Part shown: piece after piece, positions 24,396 to 33,561 of the stretch
Numbering within the stretch: position 1 is the stretch's first letter
Layout of the letters: each line of letters starts with the position of its first letter
NCBI GenBank assembly: GCA_900548275.1
Contig: URJY01000010.1
Location: 1 to 56,810, forward strand
Direction of reading: 5' to 3'
Source of the DNA: an uncultured Opitutales bacterium
Lineage (GTDB): Bacteria; Verrucomicrobiota; Verrucomicrobiia; Opitutales; Intestinicryptomonadaceae
Length of the DNA: 56,810 bases
Program-made: the position numbers and the translations under genes
The notes under the pieces: generated by a model
What the model saw: only the letters and a program-made list of their open reading frames with translations
Told to the model about the DNA's origin: nothing
Database searches by the model: none

Positions 24396-25412
24396 ATGAA
24401 CGAAAATTTCAAGCTCGATATAAAAAAGCGTCCGCGCCGCCTGCGCAAAAGCGGCTCGATTCTCGCGCTCTGCGAGGAGACCCGCGTACTTCCGTCCGAT
24501 TTGATTCTGCCCGTCTTTCTGAAAGAGGGCAAAAACGGCGCGGACAAAATTCCGTCGATGCCCAACGTCTACCGCCACACGATAGACTCGCTGCTGAAAC
24601 TTTGCGACAAAATGCTCGGCAGGGGCGTTTCGGCAATCGCGCCTTTCCCGCTTGTGGACAGGTCGAAGAAGTCTCTGCGCGCCGACGAGGCGGTCAATCC
24701 GAAGTCGCTTGCAAACCGCGCGATTGCCGCCGTCAAGAAACGCTTTCCCGAGATGACGATCGTTGCCGACATCGCGCTCGACCCCTACACTTCGCACGGA
24801 CACGACGGCATTCTCGACGAGTCGGGCACTTGGATTGTCAACGACGAAACCGTCGAGATTCTCGCGGGGATGTCGCTTGTGGCGGCGCAGTCGGGCGCGG
24901 ATTTCGTCGCCCCGAGCGATATGATGGACGGCAGAATCGGCGCAATCAGAAGCGTTCTCGACGACTGCGACTTTCAGGATACCGCCATTATGGCGTACAG
25001 CGCAAAATACGCATCGGCATTCTACGGGCCTTTCCGCGACGCAATCGGTTCTTCGCCGAAAGCGCAGGGCAAGACAAAAAAGTATCTCGACAAAAAGGGC
25101 TACCAGTTAAATCCCGCGAACGCGCGCGAGGCGTTGAAGGAGGCGGCTCTCGACGAAGAGGAGGGCGCGGACGTGATAATGGTAAAGCCCGCAGGACACT
25201 ACCTCGACATCGTGGCGAAGATAAAGGAGCGCACGACGCTGCCGATTGCCGCCTACCAAGTTTCGGGCGAATACTCCATGATTATGGCGGCGGCGCAGAA
25301 CGGCTGGCTCGACGCCGACAGAACAATTATGGAATCGCTGACATCCATCAAGCGCGCGGGAGCGGATATGATTCTAACCTACTTCGCCGAATATTTCGCG
25401 GACAGAAAATAG
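24396..25412 (+). CDS. hemB: Delta-aminolevulinic acid dehydratase (porphobilinogen synthase)
   Basis: HemB condenses two 5-aminolevulinate molecules to porphobilinogen in haem and tetrapyrrole synthesis. The 338-residue product shows the Schiff-base lysine motifs YSAKYASAFYGPF and VMIMVKPA-type DVIMVKPAGHYLD. The metal-site segment reads ADIALDPYTSHGHDG, where Zn enzymes have Cys residues (DVCLCEYTSHGHCG-type). It therefore belongs to the Cys-free, Mg/K-dependent type. The N-terminal arm (RPRRLRKSG) is typical of octameric enzymes. It is monocistronic, divergent from cysS, and followed by repeat sequence at 25475-25560. Confidence 0.97.
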   Translation: MNENFKLDIKKRPRRLRKSGSILALCEETRVLPSDLILPVFLKEGKNGADKIPSMPNVYRHTIDSLLKLCDKMLGRGVSAIAPFPLVDRSKKSLRADEAVNPKSLANRAIAAVKKRFPEMTIVADIALDPYTSHGHDGILDESGTWIVNDETVEILAGMSLVAAQSGADFVAPSDMMDGRIGAIRSVLDDCDFQDTAIMAYSAKYASAFYGPFRDAIGSSPKAQGKTKKYLDKKGYQLNPANAREALKEAALDEEEGADVIMVKPAGHYLDIVAKIKERTTLPIAAYQVSGEYSMIMAAAQNGWLDADRTIMESLTSIKRAGADMILTYFAEYFADRK

Positions 25413-25474
25413 GCGGCTTTTCACAAAATAAAAAAACGGTTTCGGAAAAAAAACAAGATAAGTTCGAAAATCCG

Positions 25475-25560
25475 AAGCGATTGAACGGCGGAGAATCCGC
25501 CGTTCAATGCGAACTTATACAGAAAAGGCGCGGCTATAGCCGCGTCGCAGCATCACAAGT
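25475..25560. repeat. Diverged copy of hairpin repeat family
   Basis: GCGATTGAACGGCGG-AGAAT-CCGCCGTTCAATGCG (about 25477-25511) keeps the flanks ATTG/CAAT of the copies at 41, 239, 6009 and 6156. The inner stem has a different but still fully paired sequence. The second stem GGCGCGGC-TATA-GCCGCGTC (25528-25547) is nearly identical to the other copies. It lies between the convergent hemB and ATPase genes. Confidence 0.75.
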
Positions 25561-25603
25561 AGGAACGAAGTTCCGTCCGTCAAGGGCTTCGCCTTTGCGC
25601 CTG

Positions 25604-27655
25604 CTATTTCCCGATTTTCTTTTGCAGCAGGCGCGCGGAGTTTGCCACTACCGTTATCGATGAGAGGTTGTGGAGCAGCGCGCCCGCCACGGGGCCGAGC
25701 AGCCCGAATGCGGCGGCGGTTATCGCCGAGACGCTTACGACGAGCGAAATTGCCATATTGGTTTTTATCGTCGCCATTACGCTTCTCGAAAATTCGACGA
25801 TTGCGGGCACGGCGGAAATGTCGTTTGCAAGCAGGGTGATGTCGGCGTTTTCAACGGCGATGTCGTTGCCGACTTTCCCGAGCGCGACGGAAACATTCGC
25901 CGCGGCGAGTGCGGGCGCGTCGTTCACGCCGTCGCCGCACATACAAACGGTTCGGCGCGCGTTCTTCAGCTCGCCGATTTTTTCGAGCTTCGTTTCGGGC
26001 GAAGCTTCGTAGGTAGTGCGCTCTATGCCGATTTTTTCGGCGGCGGCAAGCGCGGCAGTCCGATTGTCGCCCGTGAGCATTTCGACGGCGCAACCGAGAG
26101 CTTTCAAGTCGGACACAACCTGCGCGGCGTTCTCGCGCGGCTTGTCGGAAAACGCCAACAGCCCCGCAAGCTTCCCGTTCAGGGCGACGGCGGCAAGCGT
26201 CTTGTCGGCGTCGCGGCGGACGAATTTTTCCGCCTGCGCATTTTCCGCAATCGGCTTTTCGAAAACCGAAATCTTTGCGACTTCTATTTCGCCCGAAGCC
26301 GACTTGCAGCGCACGCCGACCCCAACCGACGACTGCGTGGAAAGGCTTTCCTCCGCCTCGATTCCGAGTTCTTCGGCGCGGCTCAAAACGGCTTTCGCAA
26401 TCGGGTGTTCCGACATTCGTTCGGCGGTTGCGGCAAGGCGTAAAAGTTCGCGCTCGTCCATTCCGAAGGCCGCGCACCCCGCGATGGCGATTTCGCCGCG
26501 CGTGAGCGTTCCCGTTTTGTCGAAAAGCACGGTGTCGACTTTCGAAAGCTCCTCGACCGCCGCGCCGCTTTTGACGACGATTCCGCTCTTCGACATATTC
26601 CCGATTGCCGCCGCGATTGCCGCGGGGGTTGCGAGCACGAACGCGCACGGGCAGAACACTACAAGCGCGGTCGCCGAGCGTATCAGCGCGGTCATCGTGT
26701 CCGCGCCGAACGCGAATTTTACCGCGAAGAAAACGCCGACCGAAATTGCGAGTGCGGCGACAACGAGCCGTCCCGCCCAGATGTTGGCGATGCGCGAAAT
26801 CGGCGCGCGCGTGCCCGCCGCCTCCTCGACGAGCTTTGCGAGCCTGCCCGCCGCGGAGTCGCCGCCGACTTTCGTCGCCCTGATTTCCACCGCGCCCGAG
26901 AGATTGGTGGTTGCGGCGAGAACGGTATCGCCCAGAGACTTTTCGACTGGCATGGATTCGCCCGTAAAATTCGACTGGTCGAACGCCGACTCTCCCGAAA
27001 TTATCACGCCGTCGCAGGGTGCGAGCGAGTGGGGCTTGAGCACGACTACGTCGCCGACCTTTAGTTCTGCGGCGGGAATTTCCGACGGCTCTCCGCCGCC
27101 GCGCCTTACGAAAACGGTCTTCGGCGCGAGCTGCGCGAGACGCTTTACGCCGTCGGTGGCGCGGCGCACCGTGCGCTCTTCGAGGGCTTCGCCGCACGCC
27201 ATCAGAAACGCAACTTCGCCCGCCGCAAAAATGAAGCCGTGCGCGTGTCCTGCGGGGTTGTCCGCGCCGAAATGTATCGCAAACTGCAGAAGAACCATCG
27301 CAAGCATCGCCAACGACACGAGCGTGGGCGCGCCGATTTTGCCGTCTTCAAGCAGACTCCGCGCCGAAAGGAAAATCGGCAGCCCGCAGAGCACGACCGC
27401 AACCCACGACGGGTCGGCGAGCGCGTTGAAGTGCGGGTTTGTCTTCGACAGGAAAAATCCGAGCGCCAGTGCCGCTGCCGAAACGCCGAGCTTAATCCAG
27501 ACGGGCACGGCAAACCCGTGTGCGCCCGTCGAACAACAGGAGTGCGTGTGCGATGTCGAGCAGCACGAGTGCATTTCGAAACCCTGCGGTTTGTCGCCGC
27601 CGCAGTGGCAGGCGTGTCCGCGATTGCAACAGTCGTGTTTTTTCATTTCGTCCAT
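25604..27655 (-). CDS. P1B-type heavy-metal transporting ATPase
   Basis: A 683-residue metal-efflux P-type ATPase. The N-terminus is unusual: no ferredoxin-like metal-binding domain but a short Cys/His-rich tail (DCCNRGHACHCGG, HSCCSTSHTHSCCSTG). Six to eight membrane spans follow. Motifs are TGESMPVEK (actuator), CPC in VVFCPCAFVLATP (335-337), DKTGTLTRGE with phosphorylated Asp379, SEHPIAKAV, MLTGDNRTAA and GDGVNDAPAL. The last spans carry LLHNLSSITVVANSARLL. CPC shows a transition-metal substrate; Zn/Cd/Pb and Cu both remain possible, so no symbol is given. Start ATG 27655 is used; ATG 27646 is an alternative. No metalloregulator is adjacent. Confidence 0.92.
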   Translation of the reverse strand: MDEMKKHDCCNRGHACHCGGDKPQGFEMHSCCSTSHTHSCCSTGAHGFAVPVWIKLGVSAAALALGFFLSKTNPHFNALADPSWVAVVLCGLPIFLSARSLLEDGKIGAPTLVSLAMLAMVLLQFAIHFGADNPAGHAHGFIFAAGEVAFLMACGEALEERTVRRATDGVKRLAQLAPKTVFVRRGGGEPSEIPAAELKVGDVVVLKPHSLAPCDGVIISGESAFDQSNFTGESMPVEKSLGDTVLAATTNLSGAVEIRATKVGGDSAAGRLAKLVEEAAGTRAPISRIANIWAGRLVVAALAISVGVFFAVKFAFGADTMTALIRSATALVVFCPCAFVLATPAAIAAAIGNMSKSGIVVKSGAAVEELSKVDTVLFDKTGTLTRGEIAIAGCAAFGMDERELLRLAATAERMSEHPIAKAVLSRAEELGIEAEESLSTQSSVGVGVRCKSASGEIEVAKISVFEKPIAENAQAEKFVRRDADKTLAAVALNGKLAGLLAFSDKPRENAAQVVSDLKALGCAVEMLTGDNRTAALAAAEKIGIERTTYEASPETKLEKIGELKNARRTVCMCGDGVNDAPALAAANVSVALGKVGNDIAVENADITLLANDISAVPAIVEFSRSVMATIKTNMAISLVVSVSAITAAAFGLLGPVAGALLHNLSSITVVANSARLLQKKIGK

Positions 27656-27786
27656 ATCGGCAATAAAGATTTGAAAATTACGGGCAAAGTTAGGCTTGTC
27701 TAATTTTTATCGCAAGGTTTTTTTGCCGGAATTTAAGAATTGCATATCGGGCGCAAGTGTACGAAAGTTTGCCCCGAAAGGACAAT

Positions 27787-28446
27787 ATGAAGAAACTGCT
27801 CAAAACATTTTTCGCGGCACTGCTGGCGTTCTCCGCCGCCGCCGCGTTCGGCGCGAAAACGAAGGTCGCCTGCGTGGGCGACAGCATAACATACGGCTAC
27901 GGAATAGAAGACCGCCCGAACAATTCGTACCCTGCGCAGTTGGGGCGCATTCTCGGCGACAAGTACGAAGTCGTCAACTTCGGCGTAAGCGGCACGACGG
28001 CAATCCGCGCGGGCAACTTCCCGTACGCGTCGACGCAGAAGTACGAGCAGGCGTTGAACTATCAGCCCGACATCGTCGTAATCAAGCTCGGCACGAACGA
28101 TTCGAAAGCCGTCAACATCGCAAAAGTCGCCGACTTTGCCGCCGACGTAAAGACGCTCATAAACTCGTTCAAGAAGCTGACGTCCAAGCCGAAAATCTAC
28201 ATCTGCCTGCCCGTGCCCGCGTACATAAACGACACAAATCCGATGGGCATTAACGGCGACAGAATCATTTCCGAAATCATCCCGCAACTCAAGAAAGTCG
28301 CCGCCGACGACGGAGAGGTCGAGCTTGTCGACCTTTTCACTCCGCTTTCGGGCAAGGGCGAGTTGTTCCCCGACAAAATCCACCCGAACGCCGAGGGCGC
28401 GTCGATTATGGCGAAGATAGTTGCCGAAAAAATTCGGGAAAAATAA
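27787..28446 (+). CDS. Secreted SGNH/GDSL-family esterase
   Basis: A 219-residue exported hydrolase with signal peptide KKLLKTFFAALLAFSAAAAFG. Block I CVGDSITYGYG holds the nucleophile Ser, block II NFGVSGTTA the Gly, block III LGTNDSK the Asn and block V FPDKIHPNAEG the catalytic Asp/His. This spacing matches carbohydrate esterases and sialate O-acetylesterase-like proteins. The natural substrate is unknown, but deacetylation of a polysaccharide is plausible given the surrounding glycosidases. AGGA lies 5 bases before ATG 27787. It is divergent from the ATPase gene and ends at a bidirectional terminator. Confidence 0.88.
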   Translation: MKKLLKTFFAALLAFSAAAAFGAKTKVACVGDSITYGYGIEDRPNNSYPAQLGRILGDKYEVVNFGVSGTTAIRAGNFPYASTQKYEQALNYQPDIVVIKLGTNDSKAVNIAKVADFAADVKTLINSFKKLTSKPKIYICLPVPAYINDTNPMGINGDRIISEIIPQLKKVAADDGEVELVDLFTPLSGKGELFPDKIHPNAEGASIMAKIVAEKIREK

Positions 28447-28484
28447 AACGCAATCGCGGGGCAATCACTGCTTCAAGGGGAAAT

Positions 28485-28523
28485 AAAAAACGCGACGGAA
28501 TGGAAAAATCCGCCGCGTTTTTG
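28485..28523. terminator. Bidirectional terminator between convergent genes
   Basis: AAAACGCG-CGGA (28487-28499) pairs with TCCG-CGCGTTTT (28509-28521) with one mismatched position. A and T tracts on opposite sides serve the esterase (plus) and the FAD oxidoreductase (minus). Confidence 0.75.
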
Positions 28524-28548
28524 TTGTTCGGGTCGTCCCGAAAATTTC

Positions 28549-30192
28549 CTACTTCTTTGCCTTTTTCTTCGCGGGGACGGGGTCGATTATCTGACCGTCC
28601 TTGAGCAGGCGGGCGCGGAGCTTTGCGTAGTCGACATCCTGAACGGCAATGTTCTCGTCGATGGCGATTGCCGCCGCCGTCGCCGAGCTTTGACCGAGGA
28701 TGATGAGGTTCGGTTCCATTCTAATCGAGCCGAACGCCACGTGCGAAGCCGACAGCGCGAACGGCACGAACAGATTTTTGCATTCCGACTTTTTGGGAAC
28801 GATACTGTCGTAGCTGACGGGGTAGGTGATTCTGACGGGCTTTTCGAAGCCGCCCTCCATCGCCATCTTGCCGTCCACGACGACGCGTTCGATGTGGTGC
28901 GAGTCCATCTGGTAGCTGCCCAGACCCACCGACTTCGGCGCGGTTTCCCTGCCTTGGCAGTGCGCCTGCGTCATAACGTAGTCGGAGAGCATGCGGCGGC
29001 CTTCGCGCACGTAGAGCTCGTGCGGCCAGTGCCCTGTTTCGGGGAATTCGAACGCGTCCAGACCGTATTCGGCTACGCGCTTTTGCAGACCCTGCGGAAC
29101 GGACGGGTCGTTCGCGAGGAAGTACATAAAGCCCTGCTGATAGTTCACGTGGTCTTGGAAGATTTTTTCGCGTTCTTCGTAGGATGCGTCAACCCAGTTG
29201 AAGTTTGCGCCAACGTGGTCGATGGAAATCGGGCCCGCGTTGTTGCAGTCGCCCTCGTTGAGCTTTACGGGGCCGTGTCTGTAGCGCAGATCCCAGAATT
29301 CGGAGGGCGCGCCGTTGACGTAGCGTTTGAGAAGTTCGTAGCGTTCGGGACGGTATCCTTCGGGCTTGGGCCACGCAACGTGCTTGCCGTCTTTCATCGC
29401 CCACATTCTGAAGCAGTACGCCTGAAGCTTTTTGTCGCCCTTGCCGAGAGTGTCGACCTTTGTGTCGGTCACGCCTTCGAGCAGACCGCTCGAGGGGTCG
29501 CCCTTGACCTTGTAGGGGTCGACCGCGAAGCGTGGCAGGTGGCTGTGCTTCGAGAAGTACGTTCCGTTGTATGTTTCGTTGAAGCGCGCGTTGTCTTCGC
29601 GTCCGAGCATATACGAGACGCCCGCCGCCGCGAGCATGTCGCCCTCGTACGTTGCGTCGACGAACATTTTGCCCTTTGCGGAATTGCCGTTTTCGAAGAA
29701 AATCCTTACGATTTTGCCGTCCTTTGTTTCGACCTTTTCCAGACGGTGTTCGAAGAAAACTTCAACGCCCGATTCCTGAAGCATGGTAAGGAACATCGTT
29801 TCGGCTTCGCTCGGGCGGAAGCCAGTCCACTTACCGAGCCTGTCGAAAAATTCCTTTGCGATGCCGCCGATTGTGCTGCGCTTGCCGATGTCGGTTGCCG
29901 TCAGACCGCCCGAGGTCATGCCGCCGACGTGTCTTCTGAAAACGTACAGAGCCGCAGTTTTGCCCATTCTGCGGGCTTGAACCGCCGCGCCCACGCCTCC
30001 GGGCGTGCCGCCGTAGACCACGACATCGTAGTTGCCCTCGACGGGCTTTTCCGCCTTCGGCACGGGATAGTAATATTTAAGCCCCGGATTGGGAGTTGTC
30101 GGCGCGGGCAAAGCCGCCTCCGCCTGTGCCGCCGCGAACGCCGTCAGTGCGGTAAGCGCGGAGAGCATAATTTTTTTCGTATTTTCCATCAT
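28549..30192 (-). CDS. Secreted FAD-dependent oxidoreductase (FAD_oxidored type)
   Basis: A 547-residue flavoprotein with a signal peptide (IMLSALTALTAFAAAQAEA). The FAD-binding Rossmann motif DVVVYGGTPGGVGAAVQARR is followed by VGGMTSGGLTATDIG, typical of the FAD_oxidored family found in PVC and Bacteroidota polysaccharide loci. A conserved FVDATYEGDMLAAAGV and a C-terminal segment LIILGQSSATAAAIA also fit. The family is linked to sugar or organic-acid oxidation, but the substrate is not known. Start: two adjacent ATGs (30192, 30189) lie after AAAAAACT, with no clear ribosome site. It is the last gene in a minus-strand run with the two glycosidase genes, 111 bases after the nearest. Confidence 0.88.
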   Translation of the reverse strand: MMENTKKIMLSALTALTAFAAAQAEAALPAPTTPNPGLKYYYPVPKAEKPVEGNYDVVVYGGTPGGVGAAVQARRMGKTAALYVFRRHVGGMTSGGLTATDIGKRSTIGGIAKEFFDRLGKWTGFRPSEAETMFLTMLQESGVEVFFEHRLEKVETKDGKIVRIFFENGNSAKGKMFVDATYEGDMLAAAGVSYMLGREDNARFNETYNGTYFSKHSHLPRFAVDPYKVKGDPSSGLLEGVTDTKVDTLGKGDKKLQAYCFRMWAMKDGKHVAWPKPEGYRPERYELLKRYVNGAPSEFWDLRYRHGPVKLNEGDCNNAGPISIDHVGANFNWVDASYEEREKIFQDHVNYQQGFMYFLANDPSVPQGLQKRVAEYGLDAFEFPETGHWPHELYVREGRRMLSDYVMTQAHCQGRETAPKSVGLGSYQMDSHHIERVVVDGKMAMEGGFEKPVRITYPVSYDSIVPKKSECKNLFVPFALSASHVAFGSIRMEPNLIILGQSSATAAAIAIDENIAVQDVDYAKLRARLLKDGQIIDPVPAKKKAKK

Positions 30193-30303
30193 AGTTTTTT
30201 CTAACAATATATAATAGTTGCAGTAGCCCCGCGCAAAATACAACGGGGCGACGGGAAAAGAACTGAATGAATTGCGCGAAAATGCAAGCCGATTTTTTCG
30301 CGG

Positions 30304-31896
30304 TTATTGCGCGAGTTTTACGGAGAGTTTTCCGAGCCTGTCGGCGCGGGCTATGCACTTGCCGTTTGCGAAGACCGAAAGCCCCGCGCCCCTGCCGTAG
30401 CGCGAGCCGTCGGCATCCCAGTAAATCGAGATTGCGGCGTTTTTGTATTCGAGATTTTCGAGGCGGAAATATTTCCAGCTTTCGGGCGCGAGCGGGTTGA
30501 GCTCGAGGCAATCGCCCTCCGAGGGGCGCAAGCCCACAAGACCCGTTATTACGAGGTCGGCGAAAGTCGAGTGGTTGTAGTCTTTGCCGCGCTCCTTTTT
30601 GTATGCCATACTGCGTTTGTCCCAAGAGAGCAGGCGGGTGCGGGTAATCCAGTCGCCCGTGTCGGGGTGCTGGCATTCGTCAATCCAGAAGACCTTTTTG
30701 CCGTCGGGCTTTGTCAGAGTGTGCGAGGCGGCGTAGGTTTTGAGCGCGTCGAAGTAGTCGGCTTTGTCGACGGGGCGGCTGTCGAAATCGTTGAGGAAGT
30801 TGGCGAGCGCGGTCAGCGTTATCGACGTCGAGAACGGCCAGACGGGCCCGTTCCACTGGCATTCGTGCCCTATGTAGGAAATCCTGAAACGCCCGTCGCG
30901 CCGCTCCGCCGTTGTCAGCCCGAACTTCGACTTGAAGCCGTCGGTCAGCGTTATCTGCTTCCACGCCTCTGCGTATTCCTTCGGCGCGATTCCGAAATAC
31001 CACGGCGTATAGCCGTGTAGTTCGCGCACGTCGGCAAGCCTGCCGTCGTAGCCGTTTTTCGGCATAACCTTGTAGAATTTTGCGGTGCTGTCCCAGAGCT
31101 TTTCGTTGATTAGCCTCCCGAGCTTTTCGGCTTTTTCGGCGTACAGCTTCGCGTCGGCTTGGTCGCCGAGAACTTCGGCTATTTTCGAAAGCGCGGCGTA
31201 GTCGGCGTACATATACGAGTTTATCGTGGGGCGGTATCCGCACCAACGGGCGTTGAGCGCGCCCGAGATGGAAAGCTCCATTCCGTCGGCGAGGTCGCGC
31301 TGCCAGAATAGTCCGTTTTCGGGGTCGAAATTGCTTTTCTCCCACGCGGCGACGTTCGCCTTGAGTGCGGGGTAGAGGTCGCGCAGAAGTTTTTTGTCGG
31401 GGCGGGCGAGGTGCAGCTGCCACACGGTGTCGGCATACCAGAACGAGAAGCTGCGGACGTGCTTTGCGGTTTTCCAAAAACGCGCGTAGTCGGCGGCGAT
31501 TGCGCCGTTTCTTAGCCAGCGCGCCTCTCGTATTTGGTGCGCGGCGGGGCAGGCTATCGTGTTGTATTTTCCCGCCCATTCCACTTTCGGCATGAACTCG
31601 GTGATGACGAAGCCGTCGGGCGTTTTTTCGACGTGTTTGCGGAACGTCCACCATCTGAAGTAGTAGGTCGCCGTGATGTCTTCGTCGGGGCACTCGAAGA
31701 GCGGGACATTCTCGAGCATGAATTTTTCGGCTTCGGAATTCGGGATTGAATTGACGTAAAGTTCGTCGTCGTCTGCGTTGAATTTTTCGACGTATGCGGA
31801 GAGCCTTTTTTGCAACGCCGAAGAGTCTTGCGGTTGTGCCGCCGCAAGCGAGCACAGCACGGAGGCGAAAAGTATTGCGATTGTTTTGACGGACAT
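30304..31896 (-). CDS. Secreted MGH1-like (alpha/alpha)6-barrel glycosidase
   Basis: A 530-residue exported protein with signal peptide VKTIAILFASVLCSLAAAQ. The fold-marking repeats of Trp-rich helices (FSFWYADTVWQLHLARP, NFDPENGLFWQRDLADGME, GYRPTINSYMYADYAALS, ECQWNGPVWPFSTSITLTA) match the GH63/GH37-related MGH1-like glycoside hydrolase domain. The C-terminus ends in a beta domain. Members act on alpha-linked mannosides or glucosides; the present substrate is unknown. The start at 31896 gives a clear signal peptide. It is followed on the same strand by the FAD oxidoreductase gene. The gene upstream (GH5-like) is separated from it by a terminator at 31932. Confidence 0.78.
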   Translation of the reverse strand: MSVKTIAILFASVLCSLAAAQPQDSSALQKRLSAYVEKFNADDDELYVNSIPNSEAEKFMLENVPLFECPDEDITATYYFRWWTFRKHVEKTPDGFVITEFMPKVEWAGKYNTIACPAAHQIREARWLRNGAIAADYARFWKTAKHVRSFSFWYADTVWQLHLARPDKKLLRDLYPALKANVAAWEKSNFDPENGLFWQRDLADGMELSISGALNARWCGYRPTINSYMYADYAALSKIAEVLGDQADAKLYAEKAEKLGRLINEKLWDSTAKFYKVMPKNGYDGRLADVRELHGYTPWYFGIAPKEYAEAWKQITLTDGFKSKFGLTTAERRDGRFRISYIGHECQWNGPVWPFSTSITLTALANFLNDFDSRPVDKADYFDALKTYAASHTLTKPDGKKVFWIDECQHPDTGDWITRTRLLSWDKRSMAYKKERGKDYNHSTFADLVITGLVGLRPSEGDCLELNPLAPESWKYFRLENLEYKNAAISIYWDADGSRYGRGAGLSVFANGKCIARADRLGKLSVKLAQ

Positions 31897-31931
31897 ACGG
31901 CGGAATATTACCCAAGCGGAAAACGCCGACA

Positions 31932-31967
31932 AGAAAAAACCGCATCGGAAAAACTCCGAGGCGGTTT
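31932..31967 (-). terminator. Terminator of GH5-like gene
   Basis: On the minus strand, AAACCGC-TCCGA type arms (31937-31949 with 31955-31967, one mismatch) are followed by T6. It is nearly identical to the terminator at 33562-33597. Confidence 0.75.
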
Positions 31968-31991
31968 GGAAATTTGCATTTTACCCTGCGC

Positions 31992-33449
31992 CTATTTTTC
32001 GAGGCGCACGGTGATTGAGCGTCTGAATTTGGGCAGGACTATTTCGCCGCCGTCGATTTTCAATTCCGCCCATTCATCCTCCCAATCGAGGTACGCGCGG
32101 GCTTTGGAAAATTTGCCGTCGATTTTTATCTTCAAGCCGACAAGCTCCCTTGCGGGGATGTTGTCGCGCAGCTCGGTGTGGATGTCGGACGATTTGTCCC
32201 TGCACCAGAACATTGTCTGCGACTGACCTTTCAGCCCGTAGATGCGCAGTTCCTTCGTGTCGGCGCGGAACGGTCTTGCGTGTTGCGCGGCGGGGTCGAA
32301 CCCCTCGATTGCCTTTGAGAAGCGGTCGAAGTGATGCCAGAGGTTGTGCTTTTGGACGTACACATCCCAATACCAGATGTGTCCCGTGCCCGCCGCTCCC
32401 GCAAAGAACGGCGCGAAAATTGTGTCGTGCAGAATTATGCCTTCTTTGTCGGCGTCGTGCTCGGGCGAGCGCGACGCGTAGTTGCGCTTGGCGACCCCCG
32501 TTTCGGCGAGAAGCACGGGCTTTTGCGGGTTCGTCGCGAATACGCGTTCGATTGCCGATGCAAGGCAGACATCCTGCGCTCCCTCAATCTCGGGGAGGTT
32601 GTCGTTGGGCAGGTTGTAGCGGTGGATTTGCACGAGGTCGTCCTGCGGAAGAACGTAGAATTCCTTTGTGAATCTTTCCATCCTTTCGGATTTGCCCTCG
32701 AAGCTGCCGTAGCTTTGCGTCGCCAAATTGTTCGGGAAGCGTTTGCGCAACTCGCCGAGCATTTCGACCGTCCACGGCATATGGATTTCCTTCGGCATTT
32801 TTACGCAGTCGAATTCGTTCCACAATTCCCACGCGAAGATTGTCGGGTTGTCGGCGTAGCGTTTCGCGAAGAAGTCGAGCCGTTTTAGATACAGTGCCTT
32901 GCCCTTGGGATTTGTGAAAAAGTCGGCGTTGTCGACGAAGCTTCCTCCGAATTTTTTGTCGTAGAATTTGCGGGTGTAGTGCTTGTTCGCAACTCCGTGC
33001 GACGGCGTTCCGCCGCTAAGCCGCGTGAAGTGGTGCAGGCACATCTTCGCCTTGATTCCGCGCTTGGCGCACATGTCGACGATTTTGTCGAGCCGTTTCG
33101 CCTTGTTTTCGTCGTAGACTCCTTCGGCGATTTCGGGTTCGGTGAAGTCCGCGCTAATCCAGATTCTGACGAAGTTGCCGCCGTTTTTCGCGAGGTTGTC
33201 GAGCTGGCGTTCAATCTCGTCGAGCGTCTTTTGTTCGTCGTTGCTGTCCCACGCGTTCGGCGGCCAGCAGAAGTTCAGCCCGATTGGAATGTATGTCGAG
33301 CCGTCTTTGAGCGCGAGATAGCGGTTGTCGGTCTTCGAGATTTCCACGAAGTTTTTTTCGTCCGACGGTGTGCAAACGTTTTTGCAGGATGTTGCCAGCA
33401 ACAGCGGGAGCATTGCGCCCGCGCAAATGAGCAGTTTCAGTTTCTTCAT
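31992..33449 (-). CDS. GH5-like secreted lipoprotein glycosidase
   Basis: A 485-residue lipoprotein. The signal peptide LLICAGAMLPLLLATSCKN holds the lipobox LATSC, with lipidated Cys22. The TIM barrel shows GLNFCWPP, NFVRIWIS, KMCLHHFTRLSGGTP, IFAWELWNEFDCV with acid/base Glu212 and PVLLAETGV with nucleophile Glu316. This Glu pair and the WNE signature are clan GH-A features, best matching GH5 mannanase or cellulase-like families. The C-terminal about 100 residues form a beta domain. Membrane anchoring and neighbours suggest polysaccharide breakdown at the cell surface. ATG 33449 gives the signal peptide; its terminator is at 31932. Confidence 0.85.
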   Translation of the reverse strand: MKKLKLLICAGAMLPLLLATSCKNVCTPSDEKNFVEISKTDNRYLALKDGSTYIPIGLNFCWPPNAWDSNDEQKTLDEIERQLDNLAKNGGNFVRIWISADFTEPEIAEGVYDENKAKRLDKIVDMCAKRGIKAKMCLHHFTRLSGGTPSHGVANKHYTRKFYDKKFGGSFVDNADFFTNPKGKALYLKRLDFFAKRYADNPTIFAWELWNEFDCVKMPKEIHMPWTVEMLGELRKRFPNNLATQSYGSFEGKSERMERFTKEFYVLPQDDLVQIHRYNLPNDNLPEIEGAQDVCLASAIERVFATNPQKPVLLAETGVAKRNYASRSPEHDADKEGIILHDTIFAPFFAGAAGTGHIWYWDVYVQKHNLWHHFDRFSKAIEGFDPAAQHARPFRADTKELRIYGLKGQSQTMFWCRDKSSDIHTELRDNIPARELVGLKIKIDGKFSKARAYLDWEDEWAELKIDGGEIVLPKFRRSITVRLEK

Positions 33450-33561
33450 AGTGTGTTGTAGATTAAAATACAACCGATAACAGCGGGATGAAAGCGGGTC
33501 AACAAGATTATTCGGACGGCGGAGGGCGTTGGAAAGAGGGCAACGGGCGGAAATCCGCGCA

